Assembly (NCBI RefSeq): GCF_958979055.1
Contig: NC_084899.1
Location: 22,325,501 to 22,389,500 of the forward strand
Direction of reading: 5' to 3'
Length of the DNA: 64,000 nt
DNA from: Alnus glutinosa
Taxonomy: Eukaryota; Streptophyta; Magnoliopsida; Fagales; Betulaceae
The notes under the pieces are model-generated. The model searched no databases. It was not told the DNA's origin and worked only from the letters and a program-made list of their open reading frames with translations. Shown here one piece after another: positions 61,101 through 64,000 of this stretch; the stretch's first letter is position 1, and each line of letters begins with the position of its first letter. A program made the position numbers and the translations under genes.

Positions 61101-62522
61101 ATGATAATCGGGAAATAAATCTCGAATATAGCATAGATACCAATGGGAAGAGCAAGGGTGTAGTGCAGAGCTTATATAAGAAACCAAGTGCAAAGGCCTA
61201 ATGCAACTGAAAGGAATACATAACAATATCACAGTCCCCTTGGGGCAAAGCTTCTGCATTTATATCATAACAAAAAATGGGTAATATCCTCAACATGGAA
61301 ATTTACAGCAGATATTTGTAAAGCATCTCAATGCTTATGCCATAATGATGAAGCACAGTACTACCTCTATTGAAATAAAACAAAGAAATGAACTGCACCA
61401 TGCCAAAATCAAAACCACAAACAACTTATCAACGTGGAATCCAGAGAACTATTTCATATCCTAATTTAAGAGTGCAGAACAGATTCTACCTCAATCAGCA
61501 AGTAAACAACACATGCTGGTAAACTTAGCTTAAATGATATAAAGTAACAAATAGAAATGTTAAGCTTTTGAGCCACTTAATGTTCCCAATGATGTATGAA
61601 AAGAAAGCATATAAGATGTTAAGATGAAGAATCCAATAAGCAACTTACAGAGATAGTAATAACACCCTCTTTTCCAACTTTCTCCATGGCATTGGCTATT
61701 AGCTGACCAATCTCTCTGTCTCCATTAGCTGATATTGTTCCAACCTTTATAGAAGAAAAAAAATGTCATATTAGTGAACATATTAGTTTCCATTTAATTT
61801 TCTTACATTATCTCACTTCACAATCCACTGACATAAACATGTAGATATATTCAGTAGATATTTACATTACTAAGCCCTTTCCTTTTGAGACAAGATAAAA
61901 CTCAGTGAAGCAGACCTGAGCTATTTCTTCAGATGTCTTAATCATCCGGGCTCTGCTCTTCAAGTTTGTCACAACAGCATCAACTGCCATTGAAATTCCA
62001 CGTCTTAGGTCCATGGCATTCATTCCAGCTGCCACTGACTTGCATCCTTCAGCAAATATTGCACGAGTGAGAACCGTCGCACAAGTGGTGCCTGTCAACA
62101 TGCATAACAAGTTTCATATTAGTAACTATACGTACCTCCAAAAGTTTCCACCATTCTAAATAAATGCGTGCGAAACTTTTTTTTTTTGATAAGTAAATTG
62201 CAAGTGAAATTTATTCCCTCTTCCCAAAGCATGCTATGTTTTTTCTTATAAAGATAACATAACAATACCAAAGAACATTATTCCAAGTAATGCGTACATA
62301 TGGTCCTATTATCTCCTGAAATAAATTGATGAAGCTTTTAACTCAAGGCATGAAACCCTCACCATCGCCTGCAACATCATTTGTAGCGTTTGCAACTTGT
62401 TTTACAAGACTAGCACCAATATTTTTGACTCTATCTTGGAATTCCACACTCTTTGCTACAGTAACACCATCTTTCGTCACTTTAGGGGCCCCAAAACTTT
62501 GTTCCAGAACAACGTTGCGACC
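58182..62522 (-). CDS. CPN60: mitochondrial chaperonin CPN60/HSP60, 5' end missing
   Basis: Fifteen exons: 62363-62522, 61916-62091, 61649-61744, 60991-61095, 60722-60808, 60398-60487, 60201-60281, 60022-60090, 59834-59911, 59633-59728, 59361-59460, 59184-59287, 58584-58689, 58394-58472, 58182-58302. All junctions are GT-AG and in frame, giving the last 515 residues; Arabidopsis mitochondrial CPN60 has about 577. The protein forms the group I chaperonin ring of the matrix and folds imported proteins with ATP and CPN10. It starts [20 protein letters not shown]. The nucleotide-binding [12 protein letters not shown] spans an intron, [20 protein letters not shown] follows, then [17 protein letters not shown], and a Gly/Met-rich tail ([15 protein letters not shown]). 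These fit the mitochondrial rather than the plastid form. The presequence lies beyond base 64000. Confidence 0.96.
60545..60718 (+). mobile_element. LINE 3' fragment in a CPN60 intron
   Basis: ATTAATCACT flanks the segment at 60545-60554 and 60709-60718. The insert is T-rich 3'-UTR-like sequence ending TTACCTATC plus nine A. It lies antisense to CPN60, and the right duplication contains most of the splice donor of exon 60722-60808. Confidence 0.8.
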
Positions 62523-64000
62523 CTAAGAAAAACCAAGCACCAAAACCAACAAGTAAGACAACCATCCAAACAATATCCAATAGTAAGAAGGCACTGAAAT
62601 TGAAGCGAGAAAAAATTAGCAACATCTACAAATTCAATAATGTGAAAATAACGAAATTTAAGAAGAGAGAAAAATAATAAAAGAAATCCATTATCTGAAA
62701 CTTCTCACATAAAAGATGAAGCAAAGAAAGAAATAGAAGCTCAGCAGCTTTCCAACACGTTATAACATTTACCAAATGAAAGTTCCCCGAAAACTGTTTC
62801 CTACACCTATGAATGGTTAAACCACATTAGGTCCAAATGAATGCACAACAGCATGAATTTATTGGAAACTAATATAACACTTTGAAATAGCCATTACACT
62901 GATGGTGTGGCACGTAATTAGTTGGTTCTTATTCAGAGGAGAAAGAACTTTACTAAAAATTAGCTGCAACAGGGATATATGCTGGGGTCTGCAGACATGA
63001 ACAAGGGTTTTGCGTCCAGATACAACCCTGGGGTGCCACAAACAGGGACACCTAAATATCCAGACAATTACATTGTGATGTCAGTTTATTGGTGCACGTA
63101 TTGGAAAGCACACCTATTTACCTATTAGGAAAAGCGCGTTTAGAAAGCAACATACAGAGTGGCCGCCAATTGTCAAACCAAAAGTATTACCAAAACAGTC
63201 AAGCCAAGACGTGTTTTCGACAAGAGGATTTAACGCGTATTAAACAATAAACAGTCTGAAGAATTCTAGAAGCTATAACAAACAAACAGAAAAGAATAAT
63301 GCACCAGTTTTTGTTTGTTTCTTTTCTTTTTTAAGAGGAAAAGAAATGTGCAAACCCTATCACTGCCTGAACTCATATGATCTAGCTTGTATGGGATCTA
63401 CAGCACATAGAACAATGTGAGAAAGATATGAACATTGTTGACCAATGATAGTGCTTCAACAACACCTAGTAAAGCCTCCTAAAATTGAAAGCCAGATCCT
63501 TGAATCTAATCATGTCAAATGAAATGCCAAACATACAAAATATTTTGAACTTCCAGGTCAAATTGAAAACAGACCCAGAGCTAGAGCCTAAATCTTGGAC
63601 CCTTTAAAACTTAATAACAAAAAAGGAGGCCAATGATTTTACATGCAGTTACACAGAATTTTGGTAATACAAAAATTAATGCTGGTACATGTGGTATTTT
63701 CCATTTTGTTTACTTTTTTTTTTTTCTATTATAACCGGAGTATCCGGGGCTTCAACCCAACTAGAACCCCGGATACTGTGCAAAGTGCCCCCTCTACATA
63801 GGTGGGGTAAAACTTGAGCTTTCGCGGGCGTGGCCCCAAGGAATTGTTTGCACTCAATGGGGTCGAACTCAATGGGGTCAAACCTTAGACCTGATGCTTC
63901 ATAAGACACCAAGGCCAAGTGACTTACCACTCGAGCCAACTCCTAGGGGCTATTTTTGTTGACTTCTTAAATCATTAAACATGAAAACAGTTACTACAAT
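62523..64000 (-). other. CPN60 intron running to the window edge
   Basis: No exon matching the expected upstream sequence (AVKVTMGPKG region) was found, so this intron is at least 1478 bases. It contains the SINE at 63712-63945. Confidence 0.6.
63712..63945 (-). mobile_element. tRNA-derived SINE
   Basis: On the minus strand the segment starts TAGGAGTTGG. It has a pol III A box (TGGCTCGAGTGG, 63928-63939) and, about 45 bases on, a B-box-like GGTTTGACCCC (63874-63884). It ends in a short A-rich stretch (AGAAAAAAAAAAAAAGT). Size (about 230 bp), internal promoter and tail fit a plant SINE. TTTTGTTNAC near both ends may be a degraded target duplication. Confidence 0.75.

Noticed and set aside
62170-62210. 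Possible further LINE-tail insertion (T run plus GATAAGTAAATTG) in a CPN60 intron
   Set aside because: The tail type fits, but no perfect flanking direct repeat could be found.

Overview
The window is nuclear DNA of a flowering plant. The evidence is GT-AG introns in genes for universal plant proteins, a plant-only S1-type self-incompatibility family, a PIF-type bHLH factor, Copia and LINE remnants, and very AT-rich spacers full of microsatellites and fold-back elements. The species cannot be named from this reading. A woody eudicot is my best guess, and only a guess.

Layout. At 1.35 kb (+) lies a single-exon secreted glycine-rich protein gene. From about 5.5 to 21.6 kb is a plus-strand tandem cluster of S-protein homologues (SPH, plant self-incompatibility protein S1 family). 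It holds three intact single-exon genes (6611-7084, 18563-19030, 21215-21622), two clear pseudogenes (9323-9816, 13482-13820) and a further relic near 14.5 kb. The spaces between them are filled by a Copia fragment, a degenerate LINE, an LTR fragment and several miniature inverted-repeat elements. Two of the SPH copies are followed by broken pieces of the 3' end of RPT2, whose complete gene lies just beyond the last SPH gene. The duplication unit was therefore an SPH gene plus the tail of the convergent RPT2 gene.

From 22.8 to 36.9 kb are two housekeeping genes transcribed outward from a shared 512-bp spacer. RPT2 (26S proteasome ATPase subunit 4, minus, six coding exons, 446 aa) reads left. 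A ZNHIT3/Hit1-like HIT zinc-finger gene (plus, six coding exons) reads right; its introns have absorbed an antisense Copia fragment and LINE remnants. From 36.9 to 42 kb lie repeats and LTR or LINE debris.

At 42.3-46.8 kb (-) is a complete phytochrome-interacting bHLH factor, PIF1/PIL5-like (seven coding exons, 540 aa), with G-boxes inside its second intron. From 47 to 58 kb is gene-free, transposon-rich sequence. From 58.2 kb to the right edge (-) is the mitochondrial chaperonin CPN60/HSP60. Fifteen exons encode the last 515 residues; the presequence and first part lie beyond the window.

The genes do not form one pathway. Besides the SPH/RPT2 co-duplication, the most distinctive feature is a set of extremely short retro-insertions. 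Each is little more than a LINE 3' tail (16-45 bp) between perfect 10-17-bp target-site duplications. One larger LINE 3' fragment sits directly against a CPN60 splice donor. Exon borders were set by hand from reading frame, GT-AG sites and family conservation; no alignment program was run.
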